Assembly (NCBI RefSeq): GCF_002838835.1
Contig: NZ_NHPP01000002.1
Coordinates: 1 to 64,000, forward strand
Direction of reading: 5' to 3'
From: Siphonobacter sp. SORGH_AS_0500
GTDB lineage: Bacteria > Bacteroidota > Bacteroidia > Cytophagales > Spirosomataceae
DNA length: 64,000 nt
The notes beneath the pieces were generated by a model. It did not search any database. It was given only the letters and a program-made list of their open reading frames with translations, and was not told the origin of the DNA. Both the position numbers and the translations under genes were made by a program. Positions 24,546 through 34,372 of this stretch are shown here, one piece after another (position 1 is the first letter of the stretch; every line of letters starts with the position of its first letter).

Positions 24546-24553
24546 CAAAGATA
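24546..24553 (-). promoter_or_regulatory. -7 box of the DUF4920 gene
   Basis: CAAAGATA on the plus strand is TATCTTTG on the minus strand, an exact TAnnTTTG match, 25 bases before the chosen ATG at 24521. Confidence 0.6.
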
Positions 24554-24587
24554 AAAGATTAAATAAATTCAATGCATTGACCGCTAG

Positions 24588-26540
24588 TTAATTAACAATC
24601 TGAACCCAGCTTTTGCACTGCTTGCCGTCTGGGAAGGTAATGAGGTAATAATACGTTCCGGCGGCTAGTGATGGAATCCAGTCATTTTGATAACTAACCT
24701 GCTGAAAAACGGCTTTACCCCAACGATTATATACATCCAGCTTTAAGCCATTCGTGCCAATGACAAAACGATCATTTTTACCGTCCCCGTTCGGCGTTAT
24801 TACGTTAGGAACATCAAGGGGGGGATCAATGGTCACGGGTGTTGCTGCCGATAAGGTACAGGAACCTCGTTTGGCCGAACCAGTAATCTGATACGTTCCA
24901 GGATGGAGATACGTGTAAGGGTCGGGTTTCTGAACGCTCAATGAATCGCCGTTACCCATGTTCCAGGAATACTGCTCACCGCCGGAATTAGCCAGATTAA
25001 TCCGTACCTGAGTAGGTCGGGTACAATCAAAAATGCGATCAACCGTAAAATCGGGCCGAAAGGATTCATCGATGGTGACTGTAGCCGTAGCCTGACCCCG
25101 ACAGCCTTTTGAATCGCGTACCGTGACCGTGTAAACGGTGGTCTGGGTGGGTGTAACTTTAATATTGGGCTGAGTGACATTCGTAACACCGTCGCCGCTC
25201 CACTGGTAACTCGACCCCCCGCTGGCATTGATCTGAACGGTTTGACCTTTGCAGATTGTCGGCTCTGAAACTTGCACGGTTACCGGCAGGGGTTGAATCG
25301 TAACCGTAACAGACTTTTCGCCTCGGCAACCTTGGGCATCCGTAGCTTTAACCGTATAAGTCGTGGTTTGGCTAGGGCTGACACTAGGATTGGCCTGCGT
25401 CGTGCTGGAAAGGCTGGGGTCGGCGTTCCACTGGTAATTGGTGCCGCCAGTGACCGATAGGCGAGCAGTGCCCCCGAGACACATGGTAGTATCCTTACTA
25501 ATCTGGAAAGCGGGTTCAGAAATACGAATGGTTCGCTGATAAACGGCTTCCTTTTTACAGCTTAATGGATTTCTTCCTACCAGTGAAATGACATAAATGC
25601 CCGGCTTGGTGAAGTTATATTCCGTCATTAATGGATTCGTAGAACGATCCAGGTTACCAATGGTCCACTCATAGTTTTTACCGCCCGTACTGGTATTGAC
25701 AAATTGCAGTTTCAGGGGAGCACAGGCATTGACCGTATCCTGTTTTTTCCCGTCCAGCATGATGTCAAATTTTACATCAAGATTATCAATATCGAACTTG
25801 AAAACGGCATTATTACAATTGTTGGAGCGGTTCGTACTGGACCAGGCTCCCGGCGTAGTAGGAAAGGAAGACGGCTGACAGGAACAAACGGCCTGATAAA
25901 CATAGCCACGTTTGTCAAAGCGGGAAGTTCCGCCATCCACGTGATCCCCACGGATTTGAGCAGAAACAGTCGTATTACCAAAATAAGTAGCGTATAGCAG
26001 CGACTTCGCTCCACTTTCCAGTAGGGCCAGATAGAAGTTATTACCATCGGTAGCTTTTTGGAAAGCGTCGTTGGTAATCGGTAAGCCACGGGTACTACTG
26101 GCTAAGGCAATGGGGGTGTTTAAGGTATGATTCACCGCCCCGCCCCAGCCTGCTACGTAGATATTCCCGCATTCATTGACCAGAAAAGCCGTAGGAGCAA
26201 GGTCAGGGCGACCGCGACCACTGCCGATTACGGTGGAAAATAAGGTGCGGTCAAGCGTCTGATCAAAGGCATGAATAAATTGTCCGCTGGAGCGATTGGA
26301 ATAAGTACCTGAAGTAACCGGATATTGTCCGCCATCGCTCAAACCCAGAATATAGACGTTCTCGTTTTTGTCAATATCGAGTAACATGGCTACGTCCGCA
26401 TTGTTCGTTCCTACTCGTTTGGTTTTTAATACATTTCCGTTTCTATCCAGCTTAATAATCCAGCCATCTTCAGGAGTTTGAAGGTTATCACGAACGGCCC
26501 CGCATACGTAAATAGTACCGGAAGTGCAGACGAATAGCAA
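24588..26540 (-). CDS. PKD / T9SS type B sorting protein, C-terminal part (split gene, part 2)
   Basis: Continuation of the gene that starts at 27979. It completes the beta-propeller-like repeats (GTIYVCGAV, ENVYILGLSDGG, GNIYVAGWGG), then carries at least three PKD/Ig-like domains in the order FVNTSTGGKNYEWTIGNLD, then two TTTYTVKATDAQGCRG-like repeats, then a PKD near QYSWNMGNGDS. The last 75 residues (PNVITPNGDGKNDRFVIGTN and VYNRWGKAVF to the end) are a gliding-motility / type-IX-secretion type B sorting domain, so the protein should be exported and attached to or released from the cell surface. The first residues before LQTPEDGW are needed to join the other part; the ATG at 26540 is not a real start. 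Confidence 0.85.
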   Translation of the reverse strand: MLFVCTSGTIYVCGAVRDNLQTPEDGWIIKLDRNGNVLKTKRVGTNNADVAMLLDIDKNENVYILGLSDGGQYPVTSGTYSNRSSGQFIHAFDQTLDRTLFSTVIGSGRGRPDLAPTAFLVNECGNIYVAGWGGAVNHTLNTPIALASSTRGLPITNDAFQKATDGNNFYLALLESGAKSLLYATYFGNTTVSAQIRGDHVDGGTSRFDKRGYVYQAVCSCQPSSFPTTPGAWSSTNRSNNCNNAVFKFDIDNLDVKFDIMLDGKKQDTVNACAPLKLQFVNTSTGGKNYEWTIGNLDRSTNPLMTEYNFTKPGIYVISLVGRNPLSCKKEAVYQRTIRISEPAFQISKDTTMCLGGTARLSVTGGTNYQWNADPSLSSTTQANPSVSPSQTTTYTVKATDAQGCRGEKSVTVTIQPLPVTVQVSEPTICKGQTVQINASGGSSYQWSGDGVTNVTQPNIKVTPTQTTVYTVTVRDSKGCRGQATATVTIDESFRPDFTVDRIFDCTRPTQVRINLANSGGEQYSWNMGNGDSLSVQKPDPYTYLHPGTYQITGSAKRGSCTLSAATPVTIDPPLDVPNVITPNGDGKNDRFVIGTNGLKLDVYNRWGKAVFQQVSYQNDWIPSLAAGTYYYLITFPDGKQCKSWVQIVN

Positions 26541-27979
26541 TATGCTCCACTGAAACCACCCATGAGTCGTGGTTTTTCCCAGGCGAGGGTAGATAAATCA
26601 GCGGAAAATTTGAGAACCGTAGCCGCCAGGCGGTCGGGGCGGGTTAGGGGAAGTTCGGCAGGCGTTGTCGTGGCAATGATGATGTTATCCTGATCATCCG
26701 TAACAATTTCACCCCGGTAGGCATCGCCATAATAACGGATGTCGAGAACCGTGTTCAGGTTTAAGCCATCGTTGGCAGTGGTGCCATAATACGTAGCCCC
26801 CAGCAGGCTTTTTCCGTCGGCACTGAGTTTAGCGACGAAGATATCACTGCCGAAATTATAATCCATTCCAGAGAGGGGGGCCTCCGTATCCGTTAAGGCT
26901 TTACCTCCGGTAAAGGTGCGTTTGTAGGCTTTTTCGTGCGTAGGAAAGTTCTGGGAGGAAGTTGTTCCGAAAATCAATAACTCGCCTTTACTGTTCACAA
27001 TCAGGCTGTGCGGAACATCGGTTTGCGTTCCGCCGAGATAGGTGGCATAAAGTAAGCGGGTTCCGGTAGGGTTATACTTTAAAATGGCTACATCCCAAAG
27101 AGTACCACTGTTGTTCCCCCGGTAGTTGATCTGGTAAGCCCCTGCCGTAACGGGAAAACCCGAGGCATTAGCTGAGCCACCCGAAATCAGGTTACCTTCT
27201 GCATCATACGTAGCCGTATGGCCCCAGTTATCCGCATAAGAACCCGAAAAAGTGGCAAAGATTAACTCCGGGTCGATTACCAACGGATGCTTGGGGTCGT
27301 AGCCGTTGGGTAACCTAAACCCAACCGTATTTTTATTCTGGATGGAAAAATGCCCTTTGACTTCCTTGGTTTTACCGCCAATTTCCTGATAGTTATACGG
27401 ATTCAACTCCCGAAACCAGCCTACGGAAGTCTTCACTTCCAGATTACCGTGCTCCGAAACGCTCATTTGTTCGGAGCCTTCATATCGCATTTTAATCACC
27501 TCAGGGTTTGCTCCGCTGTGAACAATGAATTCGTATTTGATGGTGGCCTGGTGAGCATACAGCCGAAGGTCAATGCCGGGATATAACTCTTTGTAAATAA
27601 CTTCCCCAAAACCAGTTACGCCCGTGGCCCAGCGGCTCTGGTTATTGCCCAGAAAGTAATTGCGGGAAATACCATCGGAAAGATCATGCTGTAGTGCAGG
27701 GCTGGTATTAGAACCCTCGAAATAGACCCGAACGCCGTGGAGTCGCAGAGGTGCATCCGCGTTCAGTTGTTGGTCGTGCAGTTTCCGGAAATAGTCCGTG
27801 TCGTAAAAGACGTAATCCATACCATCCCGGCGAAGGTCCATCTGGCCGCCCGGAATCTGGACGCGATACAGTACGCCGTCCTCCCACTGACCTTTGTTAG
27901 GAACGAAGGTAACTGGCTGATTTTCTGCCTGAACAAAGGTGGTAAGGAAAAGAAATAGACAGGTAAAAAGGTTTCGCAT
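26426..27979 (-). CDS. PKD / T9SS type B sorting protein, N-terminal part (split gene, part 1)
   Basis: Signal peptide MRNLFTCLFLFLTTFVQA, then the domain usually found at the front of such proteins (DUF7948 type): VTFVPNKGQWEDGVLYRVQI and YKELYPGIDLRLYA, YNYQEIGGK. SBBP-like repeats follow (LLYATYLGGTQTDVPHSL, FGSDIFVAKLSADGKSLLGA). The frame loses similarity after GGFSGAYCYS near 26540; the remaining 37 residues are out of frame. Part 2 lies in the minus-one frame, as expected if one base is missing around 26535-26545. Joined, the protein would be about 1,130 residues. Either a real frameshift mutation or an assembly error. Confidence 0.85.
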   Translation of the reverse strand: MRNLFTCLFLFLTTFVQAENQPVTFVPNKGQWEDGVLYRVQIPGGQMDLRRDGMDYVFYDTDYFRKLHDQQLNADAPLRLHGVRVYFEGSNTSPALQHDLSDGISRNYFLGNNQSRWATGVTGFGEVIYKELYPGIDLRLYAHQATIKYEFIVHSGANPEVIKMRYEGSEQMSVSEHGNLEVKTSVGWFRELNPYNYQEIGGKTKEVKGHFSIQNKNTVGFRLPNGYDPKHPLVIDPELIFATFSGSYADNWGHTATYDAEGNLISGGSANASGFPVTAGAYQINYRGNNSGTLWDVAILKYNPTGTRLLYATYLGGTQTDVPHSLIVNSKGELLIFGTTSSQNFPTHEKAYKRTFTGGKALTDTEAPLSGMDYNFGSDIFVAKLSADGKSLLGATYYGTTANDGLNLNTVLDIRYYGDAYRGEIVTDDQDNIIIATTTPAELPLTRPDRLAATVLKFSADLSTLAWEKPRLMGGFSGAYCYSSALPVLFTYAGPFVITFKLLKMAGLLSWIETEMY

Positions 27980-28050
27980 ATCTTCATGGGAGGTTATAAA
28001 ACGAAGATACTACGAATGCCAGTAACCCTGATTAAGCAGGGACCTGAAAA

Positions 28051-28668
28051 TTATTTATACGCCTGAATATCAAGCCTTTTTTCACAAAAGCTATACTCAG
28101 CCGGGACGTTCGAACCGATAATAACCAACTGAGAATCATCCAGCTTCTGTACTTCGCGGTAATACCACTCGCTGTTGCGGGCGTCAAGGTTTGAAGTGGG
28201 TTCGTCCAGAATGACAACGGGTACCTGACTGTGGAAAGCCAGACCGAGTTTCAGACGCTGTTTCATTCCGGAAGAAAAATTACGAATGAACTTATCGCTG
28301 GAAGCTTTCAGATCGAGTCTTTCAATGAATTCAGCCGTTTGAAGATTATTCTTGAAGGGTTTGAATTTCTGGTGAAAGTCAACCAGCTCAGTTAAGGTAA
28401 ACTCTTCAATCAACTCCAGGTAAGGAGCTGCAATGGCCACCTGTCGGAACACGTCGTCCGCTGGGATGTCTTGATTTTCGTTGCGGTATGTGAGCTTTCC
28501 TTCACTGGCGGCTAAAGCTCCCGCCACGACCTGAAGGAGCGTGGATTTCCCCGAGCCGTTAGGACCGGTAATGGCCATTCGCTGGCCGGAAGAAAGTTCG
28601 AGGGATAATCGGCGGAAAATCCATTCCCGAATAAACCGTTTACCCAGCTGTTCGAGAATTAATTGCAT
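28051..28668 (-). CDS. ABC transporter ATP-binding protein
   Basis: From MQLILEQLGKRF the protein is 205 residues; a start at 28704 is possible but lies inside the lpxA terminator. Walker A is GPNGSGKST, Walker B is VVILDEPTSNLD, and the signature loop reads FSSGMKQRL rather than LSGGQ, as in the CcmA/export-ATPase type. The H-loop position is unclear, because the usual histidine before the end seems replaced (IIGSNVPAEYSF). No permease is adjacent. It follows lpxA on the same strand, so it could be linked to lipid A or envelope export, but the terminator between them argues against tight coupling. Confidence 0.85.
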   Translation of the reverse strand: MQLILEQLGKRFIREWIFRRLSLELSSGQRMAITGPNGSGKSTLLQVVAGALAASEGKLTYRNENQDIPADDVFRQVAIAAPYLELIEEFTLTELVDFHQKFKPFKNNLQTAEFIERLDLKASSDKFIRNFSSGMKQRLKLGLAFHSQVPVVILDEPTSNLDARNSEWYYREVQKLDDSQLVIIGSNVPAEYSFCEKRLDIQAYK

Positions 28669-28682
28669 GGGAATCAGAGAAG

Positions 28683-28722
28683 AAAAAAGGTCAGGAATCG
28701 TCATGATAGCCTGACCTTTTTT
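28683..28722 (-). terminator. Terminator of the lpx operon
   Basis: Thirteen-base stem AAAAAAGGTCAGG with CCTGACCTTTTTT around a 14-base loop, two bases after the lpxA stop. Confidence 0.85.
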
Positions 28723-28724
28723 AA

Positions 28725-29519
28725 TTATTCAGCAGAAGAGCTCTTGTTAGGGCCTTTCATGATACCTCGTTCGGAAGAGCGGATGAAGTGTAGAATTTCA
28801 TCCCGTTCAGCCGAGGCTGGTAATTCAATTTCAATGCGGTGTAAAGCTTCGGCGTTGTTATATCCCTTCTGGAAAACGTAGCGATAGATTTCCTGGATTT
28901 CAGCAATTTTCTCGTTACTAAAACCCCGGCGACGCAGACCGATGGAGTTTAAACCCACGTAAGCAATCGGCTCACGACCCGCTTTGGTGTAGGGAGGAAT
29001 ATCTTTCAGGACGTGAGAACCGCCACCAATCATGCTGTGAGCACCGATTTTAGAAAACTGATGAATGGCAGTCGTACCTCCCACGAATGCCCAGTCGCCT
29101 AATTCTACGTGTCCTGCCATTTGCACACTATTCGCCATAATGCAGTGATCACCGATGATGCAATCGTGAGCAATGTGCGAGTAAGCCATAATCAGGCAGT
29201 TTTTGCCTACTACCGTTTTTCCGGCGGCTTTGGTGCCTTTATTAATGGTGACACATTCCCGAATGGTTGTATAATCACCAATGACGGTCAGTGTTTCTTC
29301 CCCTTCAAATTTCAAATCCTGAGGAACGGCTGAGATACTGGCAGATGGAAAAATCTGAACGTTTTTTCCAATGCGGGCACCTTCAAAAATGGTAACGTTA
29401 GAGCCAATCCAGCTTCCTTCGCCAATTTCAACGTTTTTATGAATAACCGCAAAGGGCTCAATAACCACATTGGGGGCGATTTTGGCGTCAGGGTGAACGT
29501 ATGCTAAGGGCTGTATCAT
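28725..29519 (-). CDS. lpxA: UDP-N-acetylglucosamine O-acyltransferase
   Basis: 264 residues. Left-handed beta-helix hexapeptide repeats fill residues 1-190 (VVIEPFAVIHKNVEIGEGSW and on). The catalytic histidine is in MAYSHIAHDCIIGDHC, and QMAGHVELGDWAFVGG plus AIHQFSKIGAHSMIGGG match the acyl-chain pocket. The helical C-terminal domain carries GLNSIGLRRRGFS, typical of LpxA. First step of lipid A synthesis: 3-O-acylation of UDP-GlcNAc with a hydroxyacyl-ACP. Last gene of the lpxD, lpxC-fabZ, lpxA run, 57 bases after the fusion gene. Confidence 0.97.
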   Translation of the reverse strand: MIQPLAYVHPDAKIAPNVVIEPFAVIHKNVEIGEGSWIGSNVTIFEGARIGKNVQIFPSASISAVPQDLKFEGEETLTVIGDYTTIRECVTINKGTKAAGKTVVGKNCLIMAYSHIAHDCIIGDHCIMANSVQMAGHVELGDWAFVGGTTAIHQFSKIGAHSMIGGGSHVLKDIPPYTKAGREPIAYVGLNSIGLRRRGFSNEKIAEIQEIYRYVFQKGYNNAEALHRIEIELPASAERDEILHFIRSSERGIMKGPNKSSSAE

Positions 29520-29576
29520 TCTTTCATTTACGGATTACGGTAGCGTATGGGAAGCTATTTACCGTAACGTTCTGGC

Positions 29577-30971
29577 TTATTTTTTACGAACTAAACTCGC
29601 AGTCATGTCACTTTCCATGACCAGCTGACCGGCCACCCAGGCCTGTCCGTGCATTTTGGCAATGCCACGTTTCATGGGAGCCATGAATTCGCATTTGAAA
29701 ATGACCGTATCACCGGGAACTACGTTACGACGGAAACGGCAGTTTTCAATCGCTGCCAAGTACGCCCAGTAATTTTCAGGATCTGGTACGGTGCTCATTA
29801 CGAGGATACCACCCGTCTGAGCCATAGCCTCAATCTGTAAAACGCCGGGCATTACCGGGTTTTCAGGAAAGTGACCCGTAAAGAAGGGCTCATTGATTGT
29901 AACATTCTTAACACCAACAACGCTGGTCTCGTCCATATGAATGATTTTATCAATCAACTGGAAGGGATAGCGGTGTGCCAGCAGATTAGAAATCTGCTTA
30001 ATATCCATCACCGGGGGGACCTTGGGGTCATATACGGGGATACTGGGTTTTTGAGTTTCCCGCATCAGTTTTTTAATTTTTTTCGCCATTTCAACGTTTG
30101 CCGCGTGGCCAGGACGAGCCGCCAGAATTTGAGCCTTCAGGGGGCGTCCAACCAGAGCCAAATCTCCTATAACATCAAGGAGTTTGTGGCGGGCAGGTTC
30201 ATTGGCATAGTGTAAATCGATATTATTAAGAATTCCTTTTCCTGGGACCACACTTACTTTAGGCTTACCTAAGAGTGAAGAAAGGTGGTCAAGCTCGCCA
30301 TCTTCAAACTCACGATCCACGATCACGATGGCATTTGAAAGGTCACCTCCTTTAATCAGGTTTGCTTTAAACAGAGCTTCCAGTTCGTGTAAGAAACAGA
30401 AGGTACGGCTCTTGGCAATTTCCTGTTTGAAAAGCGTAATATCGTTTAGAGAAGCATGCTGACTGCTAAGGACCTTGGAGTTATAGTCCACCATGACCGT
30501 TACGCGGTAATCGTCAAGGGGCAGAGCGGCGATTTCAACGTCGCGGTCTTTATCACGGAAGCGTACTTCCGAAGGAACCTCGAAGTAATTTCGTAAGGCA
30601 TTCTGTTCTTCGATGCCTGCATCATCCAGAGCCTCGATGAACTTAATGGAAGAACCGTCCATGATAGGAGGTTCAGGACCATCTAGCTGGATGAGGCAGT
30701 TATCAATCTGAAGACCCACCAGGGCCGCCAGCGTATGCTCTACGGTATGAACACGGGCACCGCTCTGTTCAAGCGTTGTACCCCGGGAAACATCCACTAC
30801 GTTATCTACATCAGCATCAATAATGGGTTGGCCGGGTAAGTCAATCCGTTGAAACTTGTAACCGTGGTTCGCTGGAGCCGGTAGGAACGTCATGGAGGCA
30901 ACGACACCGGTATGTAACCCAACACCAGATACGGTGACAGGTTTTTGAATAGTATGCTGTTTAAGATTCAT
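29577..30971 (-). CDS. lpxC-fabZ: LpxC deacetylase fused to FabZ dehydratase
   Basis: From MNLKQHTIQKPVTVSG the protein is 464 residues; the 17 upstream codons of the open frame are not conserved. Residues 1-310 are LpxC: TVSGVGLHTG, the zinc-binding HTVEHTLAAL, and LHYANEPARHKLLDVIGDLALVG written across the third ligand region. Residues about 320-464 are FabZ: LLAHRYPFQLIDKI with the active histidine, GHFPENPVMPGVLQIEAMAQ. LpxC commits the pathway by deacetylating UDP-3-acyl-GlcNAc; FabZ dehydrates hydroxyacyl-ACP, drawing on the same pool. This fusion is characteristic of Bacteroidota and some related phyla. Confidence 0.97.
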   Translation of the reverse strand: MNLKQHTIQKPVTVSGVGLHTGVVASMTFLPAPANHGYKFQRIDLPGQPIIDADVDNVVDVSRGTTLEQSGARVHTVEHTLAALVGLQIDNCLIQLDGPEPPIMDGSSIKFIEALDDAGIEEQNALRNYFEVPSEVRFRDKDRDVEIAALPLDDYRVTVMVDYNSKVLSSQHASLNDITLFKQEIAKSRTFCFLHELEALFKANLIKGGDLSNAIVIVDREFEDGELDHLSSLLGKPKVSVVPGKGILNNIDLHYANEPARHKLLDVIGDLALVGRPLKAQILAARPGHAANVEMAKKIKKLMRETQKPSIPVYDPKVPPVMDIKQISNLLAHRYPFQLIDKIIHMDETSVVGVKNVTINEPFFTGHFPENPVMPGVLQIEAMAQTGGILVMSTVPDPENYWAYLAAIENCRFRRNVVPGDTVIFKCEFMAPMKRGIAKMHGQAWVAGQLVMESDMTASLVRKK

Positions 30972-31077
30972 TTTAGACGAATGAGCAGCTATCGACTGGT
31001 AAATTCGATGGGCTTTATACACAAAAGGCCTCTTGAAAAAGAAGCCTCCTGCCAGCTTTGATCGACTCGCTGCTGAA

Positions 31078-32139
31078 CTACTGGATGCTATTAGCCGGCA
31101 AAGATAATTCTTTCAGGAGTTTTTCCAGTTCTCTTACCCGCTTTTCCAATTCAGGAAGTCGACGAAATACGGCCTGCGATTTGAGGTTCTCCCGGTTTTC
31201 GTAGGCCGGAGACCCGGTTAATACGACTCCTTCTTTGGTAATTGTCTTTGAAATGCCGGATTGAGCAGTAATAATGGTATGATTAGGCAATTGCAGATGA
31301 CCAGAAATACCTACCTGGCCGCCAATCATGCAATATTCCCCAATTTTGACCGAACCAGACACACCGCTCTGAGCGGCCATGACGGTATGACGGCCAATTT
31401 CCACGTTGTGAGCGATCTGAATCAGGTTATCCAGTTTAACTCCTTCATGGATAATGGTGGAAGCTTCTGGCATGGTTGCACAGTCAATAGTGGTATTAGA
31501 GCCAATGGAAACGTTATCTTCCAGAATCACATTACCCAACTGCGGAATGCTCTTATACGAACCGTCTTCCTGAGGAGCAAAACCAAATCCGTCTGAGCCA
31601 ATAACGGCATTGGCGTGAATGGTGCAATTCGCTCCAATTTTACAGTTATCGTAAATTTTAGCTCCGGCGTAAATAATAGTGTTATCTCCAATAACTACCT
31701 GATCTCCAATGAACGCCTGTGGATAGATCTTGACATTTTTGCCAATTCGGCAGTTATCACCAATGTAGGAAAAAGCTCCCTGATAAAGGCCTTCCCCAAT
31801 TTCGGTATTGTTTCCGCGAGAGCTGGGTTCTTCAATGCCGGATTTACGAAAAGTAATGGCGTTATGATAAACCTCCAGCAGTTTAGTGAAGGCAGTGTAT
31901 GCGTTATCAACTAGAATTAACGTCGGAGTATAGGCCTTTTTAGGCTCAAAACCTTTATCTACAATCACCGCCGAAGCAGAGGTCGTATAAAGAAAATGTT
32001 CGTATTTGAGGTTGGAAAGAAAACTGATAGCTCCTTCAGTTCCTTCCTCGATTTTAGCCAATCGACTTACTTTCTGATCGGCTTGACCTTTAACTTCACC
32101 GCCCAATAGCTGGGCCACCTGTGCAATAGTAAACTCCAT
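31078..32139 (-). CDS. lpxD: UDP-3-O-(3-hydroxyacyl)glucosamine N-acyltransferase
   Basis: 353 residues. A small uridine-binding domain (1-100; [16 protein letters not shown]) precedes a long hexapeptide beta-helix (110-300) with [20 protein letters not shown] and the catalytic region [19 protein letters not shown]. The C-terminal helix [18 protein letters not shown] forms the trimer tip. Adds the second hydroxyacyl chain in lipid A synthesis. First gene of the lpx operon; a TATCTTTG box lies about 110 bases upstream. Confidence 0.97.
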   Translation of the reverse strand: MEFTIAQVAQLLGGEVKGQADQKVSRLAKIEEGTEGAISFLSNLKYEHFLYTTSASAVIVDKGFEPKKAYTPTLILVDNAYTAFTKLLEVYHNAITFRKSGIEEPSSRGNNTEIGEGLYQGAFSYIGDNCRIGKNVKIYPQAFIGDQVVIGDNTIIYAGAKIYDNCKIGANCTIHANAVIGSDGFGFAPQEDGSYKSIPQLGNVILEDNVSIGSNTTIDCATMPEASTIIHEGVKLDNLIQIAHNVEIGRHTVMAAQSGVSGSVKIGEYCMIGGQVGISGHLQLPNHTIITAQSGISKTITKEGVVLTGSPAYENRENLKSQAVFRRLPELEKRVRELEKLLKELSLPANSIQ

Positions 32140-32248
32140 GGAGAATATAGAAAACGACGGTTAGGAATGCGTTTCTCGGTAGCTCGTTTACTAAGCTTCG
32201 GACTTAGTAAAATACAATAAAATTGCCTAAAAACCGGGTTTTTTGTGG

Positions 32249-32256
32249 CAAAGATA
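32249..32256 (-). promoter_or_regulatory. -7 box of the lpx operon
   Basis: CAAAGATA on plus equals TATCTTTG on minus, exact TAnnTTTG. It lies about 110 bases before the lpxD ATG. The remainder of 32140-32446 is AT-rich with no gene visible. Confidence 0.5.
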
Positions 32257-32446
32257 CAAGACTTTTGAAATGAAAAAGTATGCAGTACTTTCTGGTGGTA
32301 AAAAATGAATATTTTTTTGTAACACTGGCGTTTTCAGAAGGTTAGGTTTTAAACTCTATTTTTTAAGTAGATTTTATTTTAGCTCATCCTATTTCTGAAA
32401 AACGTCCCTCGGTAATAAGTTGTTTTAACATTGGACAGATTATATG

Positions 32447-32485
32447 AAAAAACCTTCGATCCCGTACTCAAGAACGAAGGCTTTT
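32447..32485 (-). terminator. Terminator of the TspO-like gene
   Basis: AAAAAACCTTCG pairs with CGAAGGCTTTT with a small mismatch, 16-base loop; 28 bases after the stop at 32513. Confidence 0.6.
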
Positions 32486-32512
32486 GGGTTTATGAGTCTA
32501 TGAATGAGATGG

Positions 32513-33373
32513 TTATACTTTAGGGTGCGTCCAGTTTAAAACGGGACGGCGGCGAATCGGAATAACCAGATTGGTAAAGGCAATCAGTACTACGGAGATA
32601 GTAAGGACTAGAATACAGATTTCGCTAACGTATACAATAGTCATGTTAGGTTCTGGTGCCTGGTAACGCTGAAGGATAATACCTATTAATGCCCAGATAA
32701 CCACTAAGCCATAAGCAACACTGCGATACGTGAAAAGTACAATCTGAGCCAGAATGGTACCCGTAATGATCATAATAACTGCCCACGTTTCTTCCGAAAG
32801 ACCCAACTGATTCCAGTTCATATCGACTAACCAGGCCGCAATGTTAGTAATAGTGGCGATGGAAATCCAGCCTGCATAGAGTCCAAAAGGTGTACGTACC
32901 ACGAAACGCTGCCACCAGCTCGTTTCTATCGACGATACTTCAAACATTTTAGATAATAACACCAATAAACTCACCAATAAGCCCAGCATAATTGCTACGG
33001 AAAGACTCACGTATTCGTAGTGCCAGGCAATAATCCAACTGGCATTTAGCAGATTAGCTGCAATAAGCCAGCCGCTCGCCCGGGCTACCACCTGCTGTAC
33101 GTACTCATGCGGTTGATGATTGAAGAGTCCTTTGAGCTGATAAATTATAAAAAGACCCAGGCTCAGATAAATCACACTCCACACAGAGAAAGTTAGGCCT
33201 GCTGGAGTAAAGAGATTCGGGTATTGATCCGAAAGCTGCTTGGTGGTTTTGTTGTTCAAAGGCAAACTTACCGCCGCCCAGTTGGCCGCAATGGTTACCA
33301 GAAAGGTAAGCAGATTTAAAACCTGTAAACTTTTGACGGCGAATGAATTGGGTTTTTCATAAATCGTATTCAT
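32513..33373 (-). CDS. Tryptophan-rich multi-pass membrane protein, TspO/MBR-like
   Basis: 286 residues with about seven or eight hydrophobic helices. The motif YPNLFTPAGLTFSVWSVIYL and later WHYEYVSLSV and PFGLYAGWISIATITNIAAW match the long TspO-related proteins of bacteria (TspO core duplicated in length). Conserved tryptophans and the PxGLxxAW-like segment support the family. TspO proteins bind porphyrins or other hydrophobic ligands, but for this longer subgroup no function is set. It lies 30 bases downstream of the BrkB-type gene and is probably co-transcribed with it. Confidence 0.65.
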   Translation of the reverse strand: MNTIYEKPNSFAVKSLQVLNLLTFLVTIAANWAAVSLPLNNKTTKQLSDQYPNLFTPAGLTFSVWSVIYLSLGLFIIYQLKGLFNHQPHEYVQQVVARASGWLIAANLLNASWIIAWHYEYVSLSVAIMLGLLVSLLVLLSKMFEVSSIETSWWQRFVVRTPFGLYAGWISIATITNIAAWLVDMNWNQLGLSEETWAVIMIITGTILAQIVLFTYRSVAYGLVVIWALIGIILQRYQAPEPNMTIVYVSEICILVLTISVVLIAFTNLVIPIRRRPVLNWTHPKV

Positions 33374-33403
33374 GACCTTGATAAATTGATGGTGGGTAAA
33401 TAA

Positions 33404-34372
33404 TTAACGTCGCTCGTAATAACCCCGTAGGTTGTTGACATTCACATGGCCCAACTGGCCTTCTTCTAACTGATCGGGACTAATTTCCTGTTCGTAAACA
33501 ATGACTGTTTCGCTTTTGGGAACAATGCCCCGACCAAAACGTCTGACGTAAACTTTCGTAAACTCTGCCCCGAAGTAGAGAATGGCTGCTGAATAGTTAA
33601 CCCAAAGCAGTACGATCACAATAGAACCGGCTGAACCATAGGTAGAGCCTACATTTGATTTGCTCAGGTAAAGGCCAATCAAAAACTTCCCGATCATGAA
33701 TAGAATGGCGGTAAAGCCCGCTCCTACAAATGAATCTTTCCAGTAAAGTTTTCCGTCTGGTAATACATTAAAAACTAGTGCAAATAGTAAAGTAATGACC
33801 GCAAAAATGACCAGTAGGTTAACCACATAAAAAACGACAACCAGATCGTTATTGAAGATGCGTTCAAGCTGGTTGCTGAATACATCGATCATGGAATTCA
33901 GTACCAGGGATACCAGCAGTACGAAACCCATGCTGATGATCATAGAGAACGAAAGCAGGCGGTTAATTAATAGTTTCAGCCATCCTTTTTTGGGTTTAGC
34001 CCGCAACGACCAGATACGATTAATGGAATCCTGCATTTCACCGAAAACCCCGGTAGCCCCAATCACGAGCGTAATGATACCAACCGTTAGGGCTAAGGGC
34101 GAACGATTGGAGAGTTCGGCTTTCTTGATTAGATCCTGAATCTGGAGGGCGGCCTCTTTTCCTACCAACCCCTGAATCTGTCCGAAGACCTGCCCCTGAA
34201 TGGCTTCCTGTCCATAAAAAATTCCTAACAGAGAAATAATGACCAGAAGCATGGGGGCCATGGAGAAGATCGTATAGTACGACAGGGATGCACTCATTTT
34301 TAGTGCATTGTCATTTGAAAACTCATTATAAACTTCCAGAAAAAAGTTACCAATAGACTTTAGACGATTCAT
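33404..34372 (-). CDS. YihY/BrkB family inner-membrane protein
   Basis: 322 residues, six membrane helices. Family markers are ALKMSASLSYYTIFSMAPML at the start, RIWSLRAKPKKGWLKLLINR in the middle and GSAGSIVIVLLWVNYSAAIL plus YFGAEFTKVYVRRFG near the end. Once named ribonuclease BN, this family is not a nuclease; its transport or envelope role is unresolved. The last 45 residues are a charged cytosolic tail. Start ATG 34372 gives the standard amino terminus. Confidence 0.9.
   Translation of the reverse strand: MNRLKSIGNFFLEVYNEFSNDNALKMSASLSYYTIFSMAPMLLVIISLLGIFYGQEAIQGQVFGQIQGLVGKEAALQIQDLIKKAELSNRSPLALTVGIITLVIGATGVFGEMQDSINRIWSLRAKPKKGWLKLLINRLLSFSMIISMGFVLLVSLVLNSMIDVFSNQLERIFNNDLVVVFYVVNLLVIFAVITLLFALVFNVLPDGKLYWKDSFVGAGFTAILFMIGKFLIGLYLSKSNVGSTYGSAGSIVIVLLWVNYSAAILYFGAEFTKVYVRRFGRGIVPKSETVIVYEQEISPDQLEEGQLGHVNVNNLRGYYERR

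Noticed and set aside
26426-26540. Programmed minus-one frameshifting in the PKD gene
   Set aside because: No slippery heptamer or downstream stem was visible at the joint, and four other genes show the same kind of break, which points to missing bases.
28051-28668. ABC ATPase as GldA partner of gldF
   Set aside because: It is about 100 residues shorter than GldA, has a different signature loop and lies 4.5 kb away next to lpxA.
28669-28704. Upstream start of the ABC ATPase
   Set aside because: The extra 12 codons lie in the loop and arm of the lpxA terminator and are not family-like.
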